From assembly GCA_017396695.1 (NCBI GenBank), contig JAFQLC010000022.1, forward strand, positions 1 to 64,000: a DNA stretch of 64,000 nt, written 5' to 3'. Source of the DNA: a bacterium. GTDB taxonomy: Bacteria > Cyanobacteriota > Vampirovibrionia > Gastranaerophilales > Gastranaerophilaceae. Of this stretch, positions 17,379 to 26,694 are shown piece by piece. The position numbers were made by a program, and so were the translations under genes. The notes under the pieces were generated by a model, which saw nothing but the letters and a program-made list of their open reading frames with translations, was not told where the DNA came from and made no database searches. The first letter of the stretch is position 1. Each line of letters begins with the position of its first letter.

Positions 17379-19310
17379 TTACCCTAAATCAGCTTCCATT
17401 GCTTCTTTTTGAGAAACGGCGATGACTTCATCACCCTCAACAAAATTATCGTTAAACTCAGGTGTCCCGCCAAGTAATAAATATAATTTTAATAATTTTG
17501 CAAATTCTTCTTTATTGATAACACAATCCTCAAGGCGAGCGTCTTTGTGTGCTCTATTGATAAAGTATTTTATCTCTCCATTTTCTTGTTTCGCCCCAAT
17601 TATACCTTTTCTCATCATTGCCCCAAATTCGGCAATAAATTCTGCGCAATTTGTTATCCCGTAATCTGAAACTTGTTGAGTAATAAGATTTTTCAAATCA
17701 GAATCAGAAATCACCAATTTGCCGTCTAAAAGCATAATTTTTCCTTTTAGAATTTGACCGTGCACGTCTGAAAAAATTTCCTTACCATAAACAAGAGCAT
17801 TCCCTGCACGGCTTTGCCCAAGTCTCAAGCCTGAAACATAATCTTTCATATGCTGAATTTCATGTAACACAGAAATATCAAAAAAATCCATATCCCGAAC
17901 AGGAAGCACGGCGATTTTATTCGTGTGCCCAAATTCACCACTTGTGTTAAACGGCATAAAGGAAGTAAGGAAAATCTTTTTTGGTATTTCGTGCCTTGGT
18001 TGAGTTTTTAAAATGTTTTCCAACCTTTGAATATATTTTATATCCACTTTATTATCAGCAAAAAGTTTGACATGAGGAAATTCTGTTTCAAACTCGTCAA
18101 CAGCTTGCGCCATTTCTTCGCTTCTTTCGCCAAAAATAAGTGTATTTAAACTTTCATAGTCTTCGTCAAGCAAATTTCTTGCAGATTCAACGCGAAGCAA
18201 AATGTCAACTATGCTCTCCGTTCCATATCTTGTATTAAAAAGAGAAAGAAATTCAGGACTTTTAATATCCAAATCAATTACCATTTCATTTCTTTCATAT
18301 ACAAGTTGTTTCAGTTGTCCGTTATCAAAAGAAAATCTAAGTTCAAGTGGATAGTTTTTAGAAGAAGCTAAATAAGTAACATCTTTGATTTTACCTTTTT
18401 TATCATAAGAATATTCACACTGAATTTTACTTCCTCTTTTATCAATCACATGAGTTGAAACTTTGCCAATTTTATTTTTTACAAGGAAATCGGTCTCTTT
18501 TGCACCTTTGATATTGTCACTAAAATAATCTAAAATGCTTTCAGATGCATTCTCAAGGGCAATACGCACTAAAAGTTCTTCTGGCTTTTGTTTTTTAACA
18601 CCATTTTTAATCTCGGTGAATTTAGATGTGCGTTTAAAAGCAACATTTAAAATTCTAATATCAATTCCATCTTCTATCGCTTTTTCTAAAATTTCACACG
18701 TTACCATATCTTTTACAACGTCATCCGCAAAAATAAGGTTAAAGCCTTTTTCTTTGAGCTTAATTGCCTTTTCATATTCTTCGTCTTCAAGAATTACCAC
18801 ATCATACGAAGAAACAAAGCCATTGCCCTCATCAAGCAATTGCACCAACTTTTCAAACTTTTTATCACCAAGCTTTACTGCAGAATCTACCATATATTCA
18901 GGGCTAAATTCGCTAAAAATTTTAGCATACCTTTTTAGTTGTTTATTGTCATAATCTGTTGCTTTGAGCGCATACTGAGGAGAAACAGATTTTTCACGCA
19001 AATATTTGAAAAGTCCGTCTTGCCTTTTGTCTAACTTGGAATATTTAAAAGCAAATTCAGATTTAGCTTCTTGATTTTCATAAAAATCAACAAAACGATA
19101 AAATTCGCTATCAGGAAGCGAAAGCGCTTTGTAATAGTTTTTTATTCCAACATCTTTGAGCTTTGCAAGCATTACTTTTTTCTTTGCAAAAGTCAATTTT
19201 TCAACTTCAGTTTTTTTGAAGTCATCTCCCTTAAAAAATATTTTGTGTTTTATGACATTTTGCTTCTTTGTGCTTAAAGCATAAGTCTTTGCAATTTTTT
19301 GTATGCGCAT
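17379..19310 (-). CDS. Second ATLF-type metallopeptidase with N-terminal helical repeats
   Basis: A 643-aa protein without a Sec signal. The N-terminus has IFFKGDD at about residues 24-30, an F-x-G motif seen in other proteins here. Residues about 40-220 look like short alpha-helical repeats (E..L..AI..G patterns such as EEYEKAIKLKEKGFN). The C-terminal part has HEIQHMKDY (H483, E484, H487) and, downstream, DYGITNCAEFIAEFG. Together these match the anthrax lethal factor/PPEP zinc site, with AEFIAE giving the third ligand. It is therefore a relative of the peptidase at 14.1-16.3 kb despite an unrelated N-terminal half. No ribosome site is clear. The target is unknown; an intracellular or host-directed toxin role is inference. 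Confidence 0.72.
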   Translation of the reverse strand: MRIQKIAKTYALSTKKQNVIKHKIFFKGDDFKKTEVEKLTFAKKKVMLAKLKDVGIKNYYKALSLPDSEFYRFVDFYENQEAKSEFAFKYSKLDKRQDGLFKYLREKSVSPQYALKATDYDNKQLKRYAKIFSEFSPEYMVDSAVKLGDKKFEKLVQLLDEGNGFVSSYDVVILEDEEYEKAIKLKEKGFNLIFADDVVKDMVTCEILEKAIEDGIDIRILNVAFKRTSKFTEIKNGVKKQKPEELLVRIALENASESILDYFSDNIKGAKETDFLVKNKIGKVSTHVIDKRGSKIQCEYSYDKKGKIKDVTYLASSKNYPLELRFSFDNGQLKQLVYERNEMVIDLDIKSPEFLSLFNTRYGTESIVDILLRVESARNLLDEDYESLNTLIFGERSEEMAQAVDEFETEFPHVKLFADNKVDIKYIQRLENILKTQPRHEIPKKIFLTSFMPFNTSGEFGHTNKIAVLPVRDMDFFDISVLHEIQHMKDYVSGLRLGQSRAGNALVYGKEIFSDVHGQILKGKIMLLDGKLVISDSDLKNLITQQVSDYGITNCAEFIAEFGAMMRKGIIGAKQENGEIKYFINRAHKDARLEDCVINKEEFAKLLKLYLLLGGTPEFNDNFVEGDEVIAVSQKEAMEADLG

Positions 19311-19384
19311 AACAAACTAAAACACGTAAAAACATTTTTTAACAAAATTTAAGTTAACATTATTTAACATTAAAGCAAAAAGCC

Positions 19385-19411
19385 TAAAGTTCCAAAGAAA
19401 TTAACCGAAAT
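19385..19411 (+). promoter_or_regulatory. Candidate sigma-28 promoter of the lipase gene
   Basis: TAAAGTTCC begins at 19385, and TAAA is followed by 15 nt and then ACCGAAAT (19404-19411). The spacing and -35 match sigma-28 consensus, while the -10 is only partial (5 of 8). Confidence 0.4.
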
Positions 19412-19450
19412 AAAAAAATATGGATGAACAATAGACCGAAAGGAAAATGT

Positions 19451-21439
19451 ATGGGCTTTTTTGGAGCAGCCGGCAAATGGATCAACAACAATATTATTGA
19501 ACCTGTTGTAGATTACGGCAAGGGGAAGATTGAAGACGTTGTAAACATTGGTCACTCTGCTGAAGAGTTTGTTTTTGACTCGTGCGATGTAGTTGGTGCA
19601 GTATTCACTGGCGGAGATGTAAAAGGCGAATGGGATGATTTATGGGGCAATGCTAAAGATAATGCAATAGATATTCTTACTGACCATTATGCAAACACAT
19701 TGAACAACCAAAGCAATGTGGTTAGATCTGGTTCTAACTTTATACAACTATTTGTAGATGGAGCAGATGCACTTTGGAAACCAAACGAAGATAATTTCAA
19801 AGGTGTAGATAGCTTTTTGAATAAAACTGAAGAAGTAACTGACCTTGTTTCTTCAGGGCACGATAACATTGATGCCCTAAAAAGCTTCTTTGGAAACGCT
19901 TTCGATGTTATTGGGCCTCAACTCACAAAAGAAAACATAACGGAAGCTATAGCTGAAGCAAAAAAATCAGATGGAATTATAAATCAATTCAAAGCATTCA
20001 ATATGTCATTATTGCAAAATGCTGCAATTGATGCCGTTAACGATGCAATTCAAAGCAAACCAACAGGAAAAATTTCTGATTCTGAAATTTCAAACACGCA
20101 AGAATTTAACGGGCTCACAAACAAAGAAATGTTACTTTTGAACAACCTTTCATACTCAGGCTTTGCAAATATAGACAACAAAGGCAAAACTCTAGGTGAA
20201 GTTTCAAATGAAATAAAAGAAAAAGTTAAAACAATTGGCAAAGAAACAGGCGCTAAAAATTTATTTGATGAAAACGGAAATGTAACTCCTGAGGGTATTA
20301 AAGCTCTTGCTGAATATGATGGCGAAACTAAAGACTTAAAATATAAAATTGGCACCACAGATTACGAAACATTTGCAAACATTTTAAATGACATTTCAAA
20401 CAAAGAAGAGTTATCATCTCTTACTATTTTAGACAACACAGATATTCCAGAAAACGGAATTAACGCAACAACTTACGGCAGACTTGATGAAAACGGAAAA
20501 TTAATTGGCAACCCAACTGTTGTTTTCCAAGGAACAATTGGAAGCGCTGGCTGGCAAGATAACGCAAAATCTTTAAATGAAACAAACACTCAAATGCAAC
20601 AAGCTGCTTATGAATACATCGAAAGACAAGGTCATATCTTGAAAGATTACAGCAACAACCCAGACGATATCCACCTTACTGTTTCAGGACATTCAAAAGG
20701 CGGAAACCTTGCAATGTATTCTACAATTGAAAATTCAAAAGATGAATCTAGCAACCTTACAATTGATAATTGTTTATCATTTGACGGAGAAGGCTTCAAC
20801 AATGAATATGTAGAACAAAATAAAGAAGCAATTGAAGAAAACAAATCAAAAATCACTTCAATCAATGCTTATGTTGACCCTGTTAACTTGCTTTTAAATG
20901 ATATTTCAGGGCAAACATACTTCGTTGGTGTTGATTATACAAAACTTGAAACAGATAAAAACGGAAACGCCGTTATCAACGAACTTGGCGACTTCCAAGA
21001 TTTTGTTTGGGATGCACATAGCCCACAAAGTATGTACAGAGAAGTAAACAATAGTGAAAACGGCGACTGGACTCTATATGAAAAATGCGAAATTGCATCA
21101 GCGATAGATGGCGTAAGTAACGATGTTGAATCTATGACAGAACCAATCAAATCGTTTATGGTTGATATGTTGGTTGAAATGTTTGAACCAGATCAACCAA
21201 AAGAAGAACCAAAACAAACAAGCCCTGAATTAGGTTTAGGACAATACAATTTAACAATTGTAAGAACTGAAAAAGGGTACAATATCTGCGACAAGGAATC
21301 AGGCAATATCGTTGCAAAATATGACCACTATGGCGAATTAATATCTGGTTGCACAGGTCAATATGCAAATGGCGCAGATGAGCAACTTGACAAAGTTATT
21401 GATAGCACAATTAAAAATATGGAAAAAAAATACAGTTAA
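19451..21439 (+). CDS. DUF2974/Mbeg1-type alpha/beta-hydrolase (putative lipase)
   Basis: About 662 aa from the ATG at 19451, preceded by AAAGGAAAA; an upstream in-frame ATG at 19424 has no ribosome site. The C-terminal half is an alpha/beta-hydrolase: nucleophile S415 in HLTVSGHSKGGNLAMY, a GHSKGG elbow typical of DUF2974 proteins. Downstream are LSFDGEGFN and INAYVDPVN, where the catalytic Asp is probably located, and DAHSPQSMY, a candidate catalytic His. The N-terminal about 300 residues are helical without known domains and start with Gly/Phe/Trp-rich MGFFGAAGKWINNN. There is no Sec signal. The protein could attack host or bacterial lipids. A strong terminator follows, so it is monocistronic. 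Confidence 0.75.
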   Translation: MGFFGAAGKWINNNIIEPVVDYGKGKIEDVVNIGHSAEEFVFDSCDVVGAVFTGGDVKGEWDDLWGNAKDNAIDILTDHYANTLNNQSNVVRSGSNFIQLFVDGADALWKPNEDNFKGVDSFLNKTEEVTDLVSSGHDNIDALKSFFGNAFDVIGPQLTKENITEAIAEAKKSDGIINQFKAFNMSLLQNAAIDAVNDAIQSKPTGKISDSEISNTQEFNGLTNKEMLLLNNLSYSGFANIDNKGKTLGEVSNEIKEKVKTIGKETGAKNLFDENGNVTPEGIKALAEYDGETKDLKYKIGTTDYETFANILNDISNKEELSSLTILDNTDIPENGINATTYGRLDENGKLIGNPTVVFQGTIGSAGWQDNAKSLNETNTQMQQAAYEYIERQGHILKDYSNNPDDIHLTVSGHSKGGNLAMYSTIENSKDESSNLTIDNCLSFDGEGFNNEYVEQNKEAIEENKSKITSINAYVDPVNLLLNDISGQTYFVGVDYTKLETDKNGNAVINELGDFQDFVWDAHSPQSMYREVNNSENGDWTLYEKCEIASAIDGVSNDVESMTEPIKSFMVDMLVEMFEPDQPKEEPKQTSPELGLGQYNLTIVRTEKGYNICDKESGNIVAKYDHYGELISGCTGQYANGADEQLDKVIDSTIKNMEKKYS

Positions 21440-21480
21440 AATATTTATTTAATCGCAATAAAGATATGTAATCGTTATAA

Positions 21481-21507
21481 AAAGAGGGCATTTGACCCTC
21501 TTTTTTA
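21481..21507 (+). terminator. Terminator of the lipase gene
   Basis: Stem AAGAGGG / CCCTCTT with a 7-nt loop and T-run, immediately before the tRNA-Lys gene. Confidence 0.88.
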
Positions 21508-21508
21508 A

Positions 21509-21584
<76 letters not shown>

Positions 21585-21750
21585 TTAAATTTTCCAAGTA
21601 GATAATAATAAAAAATTAATAAAAATTCAAGCAAAGTTATTAGATGCAAAAACTCCATTATTTACAAAAATTTACACATTTTATGAACTTTTCTTGACTT
21701 TGCCCCGTGTTTCTTCTTAACATGTAGTATCGTGCAATTGAAGAGGTAAG

Positions 21751-22293
21751 ATGATAAGTAATACTTTGCGCAGAAGTTGTTTATCGAAAGAGAGAATGGA
21801 AGCGATTGAAAGGTCTAGGTTAAATAATATGGATATGAATGACATACCACAATACAGACAACAAGATTCAAAAAACACAGATTTAGATGCTTTATATAAC
21901 AGCATTGAAAGAGGCTTAAAAAGACAACCTGCAAAGAAAACTCCTGCAGCATATTTGACAATCGGCTTCTTCGCTGGCGCTATTTTTATGTTGCTTATGG
22001 TGGGTATAATCAGCCTTGGCACAATGGGCACAAAAAGCACTCGCATTCCTGAAACTTCAACTGTAACAGTTGCACCTGCTGGAGACACTCAAGTAGCAGA
22101 TTCAGAACCAACAGGACTTGCTGAAGAAAAATATACAATTAAAGCAGGCGACACTTTAGACAAAATTGCTTTAAGATTTTATGGAAGATATGACAGTAAA
22201 AAAATTGAACAAATCCAAAAAATCAACAACATAACAAATCCTGCTGCAATTCAAATTGGGCAAGTTATTATCATTCCACTTGCAGGTCAATAA
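21751..22293 (+). CDS. Membrane-anchored LysM protein
   Basis: A 180-aa protein. A basic, Asn/Asp-rich cytoplasmic N-terminus (1-66) is followed by one membrane segment (AAYLTIGFFAGAIFMLLMVG, about 67-90), a Thr/Pro linker and a C-terminal LysM domain (KYTIKAGDTLDKIALRFYG to IQIGQVIIIP). The topology puts the peptidoglycan-binding LysM domain outside the inner membrane. GAGGTAAG gives a good ribosome site. The AGCS symporter gene begins 14 nt after the stop, so the two are probably one operon, though no functional link is evident. Confidence 0.85.
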   Translation: MISNTLRRSCLSKERMEAIERSRLNNMDMNDIPQYRQQDSKNTDLDALYNSIERGLKRQPAKKTPAAYLTIGFFAGAIFMLLMVGIISLGTMGTKSTRIPETSTVTVAPAGDTQVADSEPTGLAEEKYTIKAGDTLDKIALRFYGRYDSKKIEQIQKINNITNPAAIQIGQVIIIPLAGQ

Positions 22294-22307
22294 TTAAGGT
22301 TATTTTA

Positions 22308-23816
22308 ATGAGTTTACTTAAAATGCGAATTACGGCTTTGCTTGCCTTGTTTCTGACAACCATTGCGCAAGCAGGGGCAACCACCTTAGATAAAAAAATT
22401 GATGCAGTTTTTGCGCCATTTTCTGATGCTTTTTCAAAAATCGCATTCACATCAATCAACATTCTTGGCGTTCAGGTGCCAGTTTTAATTTTGCTTTTAA
22501 TTGTAGCAAGCGTTGTTTTTACTGTTTACCTCGGTTTTATTAACATTTGGGGTTTTAAATATGCCATTTCGCAATTAACAAAAAAGAATAATGGCGACGA
22601 TAAATGCGGTGAAGTTTCTTCTCTTCAAGCATTATCCACTGCACTATCTGGCACAATTGGACTTGGAAGCATTGCAGGCGTTGCAATTGCAATTTCCGTC
22701 GGCGGACCAGGGGCAATGTTTTGGATGTTTTGCGGTGCGTTTTTTGGTATGGCATCAAAATTCTGCGAATGTACACTTGCTGTAAAATATAGAAGATTTA
22801 ACGACGATGGCACAGTATCCGGTGGTCCAATGTTTTACATTGCGCACGGCCTTACAAGAAAAGGAATGAGACCACTCGGACAATTTTTAGCATTACTTTT
22901 TGCTTCAATGTGCATCCCTGCATCACTCGGTGGTGGAAATATGTTGCAAGTTAATCAAGCAACAAATCAAATAATTAACATAACAGGTGGCGCAAACAGT
23001 TTCTTTTACAGCAATAGCTGGATTTGCGGTTTAATAATTGCAACCCTTATTGGGCTTACAATTATTGGCGGAATCAAAAGTATTTCAAAAGTGGCATCAA
23101 AAGTTATACCTTTAATGTGCGCTTTGTATGTTTTTATGGCATTTTTTATAATATTCACACATTTTACACAAATTCCTGAAGTGTTTGGAACAATTTTAAG
23201 AGAAGCATTTATGCCAAATTCTGTGTCTGGCGGGATTATAGGTTGCATTATTATCGGTATGCGTCGCTCAATCCAATCAAACGAGGCAGGCGCAGGCTCT
23301 GCTCCAATAGCTTACGCTGCATCTAAAACAAAAGAACCAGTTTCTCAAGGTTTCATTTCACTTTTAGAACCATTTTTCACAATTCTTGTTTGTTCTATGA
23401 CGGCTTTTGTTATTATCATCACAAAAGAATATTTAAGCTATAACACAGGAATTACAGGCATTCAACTTACCTCTGCCGCATTTAGCAGTGCTTTCCCTTA
23501 TGCGCAATACGTTTTATCAATTGTAATTATTTTATTTGCACTCACAACAGTTATTTCTTGGGCATATTACGGGCAAAAAGCCTGGGGGTACATTTTTGGC
23601 GAAGGCAAAAAAAGAATAAAAACATTCCAAATTATTTTCTGCACATTCACAGTTATTGGTTGTTCTATGAACCTTCAAAGCGTTGTAGATTTTACGGACG
23701 CCACAATGCTTGCAATGGCATTTCCTAACCTAATAGCGCTATTTATTTTAATGCCAGAAATTAAAAAAGATTTAAAAGATTACTGTAAACGTCACAACGT
23801 GCAAAATCCATTATAA
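22308..23816 (+). CDS. Alanine/glycine:cation symporter (AGCS family)
   Basis: A 502-aa polytopic membrane protein. Family features include the N-terminal KKIDAVFAPFSDA, SSLQALSTALSGTIGLGSIA, ISVGGPGAMFWM, DGTVSGGPMFYI and GMRRSIQSNEAGAGSAPIA. It imports alanine or glycine with Na+ (or H+). Ten to eleven membrane segments are evident. It is preceded at 14 nt by the LysM gene. Length and motifs leave little doubt about the family; the substrate cannot be read. Confidence 0.93.
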   Translation: MSLLKMRITALLALFLTTIAQAGATTLDKKIDAVFAPFSDAFSKIAFTSINILGVQVPVLILLLIVASVVFTVYLGFINIWGFKYAISQLTKKNNGDDKCGEVSSLQALSTALSGTIGLGSIAGVAIAISVGGPGAMFWMFCGAFFGMASKFCECTLAVKYRRFNDDGTVSGGPMFYIAHGLTRKGMRPLGQFLALLFASMCIPASLGGGNMLQVNQATNQIINITGGANSFFYSNSWICGLIIATLIGLTIIGGIKSISKVASKVIPLMCALYVFMAFFIIFTHFTQIPEVFGTILREAFMPNSVSGGIIGCIIIGMRRSIQSNEAGAGSAPIAYAASKTKEPVSQGFISLLEPFFTILVCSMTAFVIIITKEYLSYNTGITGIQLTSAAFSSAFPYAQYVLSIVIILFALTTVISWAYYGQKAWGYIFGEGKKRIKTFQIIFCTFTVIGCSMNLQSVVDFTDATMLAMAFPNLIALFILMPEIKKDLKDYCKRHNVQNPL

Positions 23817-23842
23817 TTTCCCTTAATATGGTTGATTTTTCC

Positions 23843-23880
23843 GTATTTATTTTGACAAAAATAAATACAAATTGTAATAT
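23843..23880 (+). promoter_or_regulatory. pilT promoter overlapped by a palindrome
   Basis: TTGACA (23852-23857), exactly 17 nt, TAATAT (23875-23880). The -35 sits in the centre of an 11-bp perfect inverted repeat, GTATTTATTTT (23843-23853) and AAAATAAATAC (23858-23868). A dimeric regulator bound there would block or recruit polymerase. Confidence 0.65.
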
Positions 23881-23908
23881 ATCTTTGTAAACATACAAAG
23901 GATAAAAT

Positions 23909-25003
23909 ATGTTAATTGATGAAATTTTAGAATTAACCGTTCAAAGAAGAGCAAGTGACTTGCACATAAGTGCAAATTTACCACCTGTAATAAGAATTGA
24001 TGGTAAACTTGTTAGAACTGAAATTCCAGCCCTATCAAGCGATGACGTAGAAACTCTACTTTTTCCAATTTTATCTAATGAACAAAGAAGAAAATTAGAG
24101 CAAGATTGGGAACTCGACTTTGGTTATGGTATCCACGGGCTTGGCCGTTTCAGGGCAAACATATATAAAGACAAAGGTGATTATGCAGCAGTATTCAGAA
24201 CAATTAACTCTGAACCACCTTCATTTGACCAATTAGGGCTTCCACCAATTGTTAAAACAATGGCAGATAGACCTCGTGGACTTATTCTTGTAACTGGTCC
24301 AACTGGTTCAGGTAAATCTACAACACTTGCTGCAATGATTGACTACATCAACTCAACAAGAACTGAACACATTCTAACAATCGAGGACCCTATAGAATTT
24401 ATTCACCCTTGCAAAAAAAGTATCGTTCACCAAAGGGAATTAGGGCAAGATACACGTTCTATGTCAAATGCACTTCGTGCCGCACTTCGTGAAGACCCTG
24501 ATATTATTCTCGTGGGCGAAATGCGTGACCTTGAGACAATTTCCCTTGCATTAACTGCAGCAGAAACAGGCCACTTGGTTATGGGAACACTCCACACCTC
24601 ATCAGCTGCACAAACAATCGACAGGGTTATCGACGTATTCCCTGAAGGTCAACAACAACAAGTTAGACTTCAACTTTCAAACAGCTTAATTTCTGTATTC
24701 TCTCAAGTTCTTCTTCCAAAACTTGATGAATCAGGAAGGAAAAAAGGTCGTGTAATGGCGCAAGAAATTATGGTTGTAAATAGCGCTATTTCAAACCTTA
24801 TCAGAGAACAAAAAACTGCTCAAATTTATTCACAACTTCAAACAGGTGTAGGTATGGGTATGCAAACTCTTGATATGGCGCTTCGTGACCTATATCAAAA
24901 AGGCTTGATTGATAAAACTGATGCGCTCACAAAATCACAACACCCAGATGATTTAGCAAAAATGATTGGGGTTGAACAAGTAAATAAAACAATTAGTTTC
25001 TAA
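23909..25003 (+). CDS. pilT: Type IV pilus retraction ATPase PilT
   Basis: A 364-aa hexameric secretion ATPase. The N-terminal PAS-like domain starts ILELTVQRRASDLHIS. Walker A is GPTGSGKST (130-138), the Asp box and Walker B are in REDPDIILVGEMRDLETI, and the His box is in TGHLVMGTLHT. ISNLIREQKTAQIYSQLQTG is the PilT version of the AIRNLIRE retraction motif, which distinguishes it from PilB. It depolymerises type IV pili to drive twitching. The ribosome site is AAAGGAT. No other pilus gene is adjacent in the window. Confidence 0.95.
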   Translation: MLIDEILELTVQRRASDLHISANLPPVIRIDGKLVRTEIPALSSDDVETLLFPILSNEQRRKLEQDWELDFGYGIHGLGRFRANIYKDKGDYAAVFRTINSEPPSFDQLGLPPIVKTMADRPRGLILVTGPTGSGKSTTLAAMIDYINSTRTEHILTIEDPIEFIHPCKKSIVHQRELGQDTRSMSNALRAALREDPDIILVGEMRDLETISLALTAAETGHLVMGTLHTSSAAQTIDRVIDVFPEGQQQQVRLQLSNSLISVFSQVLLPKLDESGRKKGRVMAQEIMVVNSAISNLIREQKTAQIYSQLQTGVGMGMQTLDMALRDLYQKGLIDKTDALTKSQHPDDLAKMIGVEQVNKTISF

Positions 25004-25023
25004 TAAATCAAATTTTATATATT

Positions 25024-25050
25024 AAAACAGGGCTTGCGCCCTGTTTTTTA
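25024..25050. terminator. Terminator between pilT and nanK, bidirectional
   Basis: Stem AAAACAGGGC / GCCCTGTTTT with a 4-nt loop and flanking A/T runs between convergent genes. Confidence 0.88.
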
Positions 25051-25076
25051 TTTTATATTTTGCTTGCTTCCAAAGA

Positions 25077-25949
25077 TTATAGTTTTGAAATGCCAAGTAA
25101 TGCTGAACCTATCATTCCCGCATAGTTGCCTGCTGATGCGTGAAGAATTTTTGTTGGTTGAGTAAGAATTTGCTTATTCACTTCCCATTGAACAAATTCA
25201 GTATCAACAAATTCTGCCATAGAACCAGATAACACAATACAATCTGGGTCAAAAATGTTTGCAAGACCAACAAGACCATTGATAATATATCTTTGCCAAA
25301 TATCAAATGCTTCTTTCATCTTTTCATCGCCAGCTTCGATACCTGCCATAATATCATAAGTTGTAATGTCTTTATTTCCAGTTACGTCAACACCAGTTAA
25401 TCTCAAGCCGTTGCCTGAAGCATAAATTTCCCAGCAATCCCAAGCTCCGCAAGTGCATTTACGTTTTTGGTCGTTGCTCATTTTGAAGTGCATTTCGCCA
25501 GCTGCGCCAGATTTACCTTTTAAAAGTTTATTTTCAATAATAATACCTGAGCCAACTCCTGTGCCTAGAGTTACAGTAATAGAGTTTGAATAGCTTTTTG
25601 CTGCACCAATTGCATGTTCCGCCCAAGCAGCTGAGTTTGCATCATTTTCAACAAACACTTTTCTTTTGCTCAAAAAGCTAAATTCAATTGTGTTATAGCC
25701 TTCAACAAGGTTACCTGTTGAGCTTGTAATTGCACTGTTTTCATTATTTACTGCACCTGCAGTTGCAATAGTTACAATATCAACCATATTTTCGCTTTTA
25801 GAGATGATATCTTTTAGAGTTGTTTTAATTTCATCTAATGACTTTGGTGTTTTATATTTTTGAATTTCACCTTCAATTTCACCTTTTTCATTAACTACTG
25901 CAGCGAAAATTTTTGTTCCGCCAATGTCAAGTGCTAGTGCTTTTTTCAT
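25077..25949 (-). CDS. nanK: ROK-family sugar kinase, probably N-acetylmannosamine kinase
   Basis: A 290-aa protein. The ATP-binding ROK start is ALDIGGTKIFAAVV, the acidic/substrate motif lies around VENDANSAAWAEH, the phosphate loop is TLGTGVGSGIII, and the zinc-binding Cys cluster is CTCGAWDCWE. ROK enzymes phosphorylate hexoses and amino sugars. Its start codon overlaps the nanE stop by 4 nt (ATGA), which argues for ManNAc as substrate: ManNAc to ManNAc-6-P, which NanE then epimerises. Glucokinase is the alternative. Sialate lyase and transporter genes are not in the window. Confidence 0.82.
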   Translation of the reverse strand: MKKALALDIGGTKIFAAVVNEKGEIEGEIQKYKTPKSLDEIKTTLKDIISKSENMVDIVTIATAGAVNNENSAITSSTGNLVEGYNTIEFSFLSKRKVFVENDANSAAWAEHAIGAAKSYSNSITVTLGTGVGSGIIIENKLLKGKSGAAGEMHFKMSNDQKRKCTCGAWDCWEIYASGNGLRLTGVDVTGNKDITTYDIMAGIEAGDEKMKEAFDIWQRYIINGLVGLANIFDPDCIVLSGSMAEFVDTEFVQWEVNKQILTQPTKILHASAGNYAGMIGSALLGISKL

Positions 25950-26635
25950 ACTTTTGCCTTTCTTATGTATCTTTTAACTATTTCTTTTGGTCTTGTGATG
26001 GCACTTCCAATTACAACAGAATGCGCCCCAAGGTCAAATGCTTTTTTAATATCAGTTGGTTCCCAAATCCGACCTTCTAATATCACTGGTGTTCTTAAAT
26101 TTTGAACAGATTTTTCCAAAAGCTCAAAATCTGGTTCTTCTGAATTATTATCAGATTCTTTAGTGTAGCCCGATAATGTGGTTGAAATTATATCAGCTGA
26201 AAATTTATCTGCTTCAACAGCTTCAGAATATATAGCAATATCCGCCATCGCAAGCTTACCTAAAGAATGAATTTTATTAATCATATCTTCGACTGAATTA
26301 TCTCGCACACGCATAGTTGCATCAAACGCAATAATATCAGCGCCTGCGTTTGCTAAAATTTCAATATCTTCAAATGTTGGCGTAATATACACGAGTTCTT
26401 TATAGTTTGCTGGTATAATTTTTGGTTTTGTAATTCCAATTAAAGGAAGTTCGGGAAACATTTGCTTTGCAAGCATAACATCTCGAGCACCTGCAACGCG
26501 AAGTGCGCAAGCACCACCCGCTACCACATCTTTCATCATAGCGCTAATTGCAATTTCATTATAAAATGGTTCATTTTCTTGAGCCTGACAAGATACAATA
26601 ACGCCGTTTTTTATGCACTCCAAAACATTTTTCAT
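25946..26635 (-). CDS. nanE: N-acetylmannosamine-6-phosphate 2-epimerase
   Basis: About 229 aa from the ATG at 26635 (MKNVLECIKNGVIVSCQAQE). The frame remains open further upstream, but that region holds the promoter and the extra residues are not family-like. This TIM-barrel enzyme converts ManNAc-6-P to GlcNAc-6-P. Motifs are GVIVSCQA, PIIGITK-like LPLIGITKPK, ADIIAFDATMR, TTLSGYT and VILEGRIWEP, ending with GAHSVVIGSAITRP. It is translationally coupled to nanK. The genes point to use of host sialic acid or ManNAc. Confidence 0.93.
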   Translation of the reverse strand: MKNVLECIKNGVIVSCQAQENEPFYNEIAISAMMKDVVAGGACALRVAGARDVMLAKQMFPELPLIGITKPKIIPANYKELVYITPTFEDIEILANAGADIIAFDATMRVRDNSVEDMINKIHSLGKLAMADIAIYSEAVEADKFSADIISTTLSGYTKESDNNSEEPDFELLEKSVQNLRTPVILEGRIWEPTDIKKAFDLGAHSVVIGSAITRPKEIVKRYIRKAKV

Positions 26636-26642
26636 GGAAACA

Positions 26643-26648
26643 ATTATA
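26643..26648 (-). promoter_or_regulatory. -10 for a leaderless nanE transcript
   Basis: On the minus strand TATAAT ends 7 nt before the nanE ATG. A TTGTTT -35-like element lies 16 nt upstream and no Shine-Dalgarno sequence is present. Confidence 0.5.
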
Positions 26649-26694
26649 ATACACAAATTAGAAAAAACAAAAAATGTGAAAAATATACAACAAA

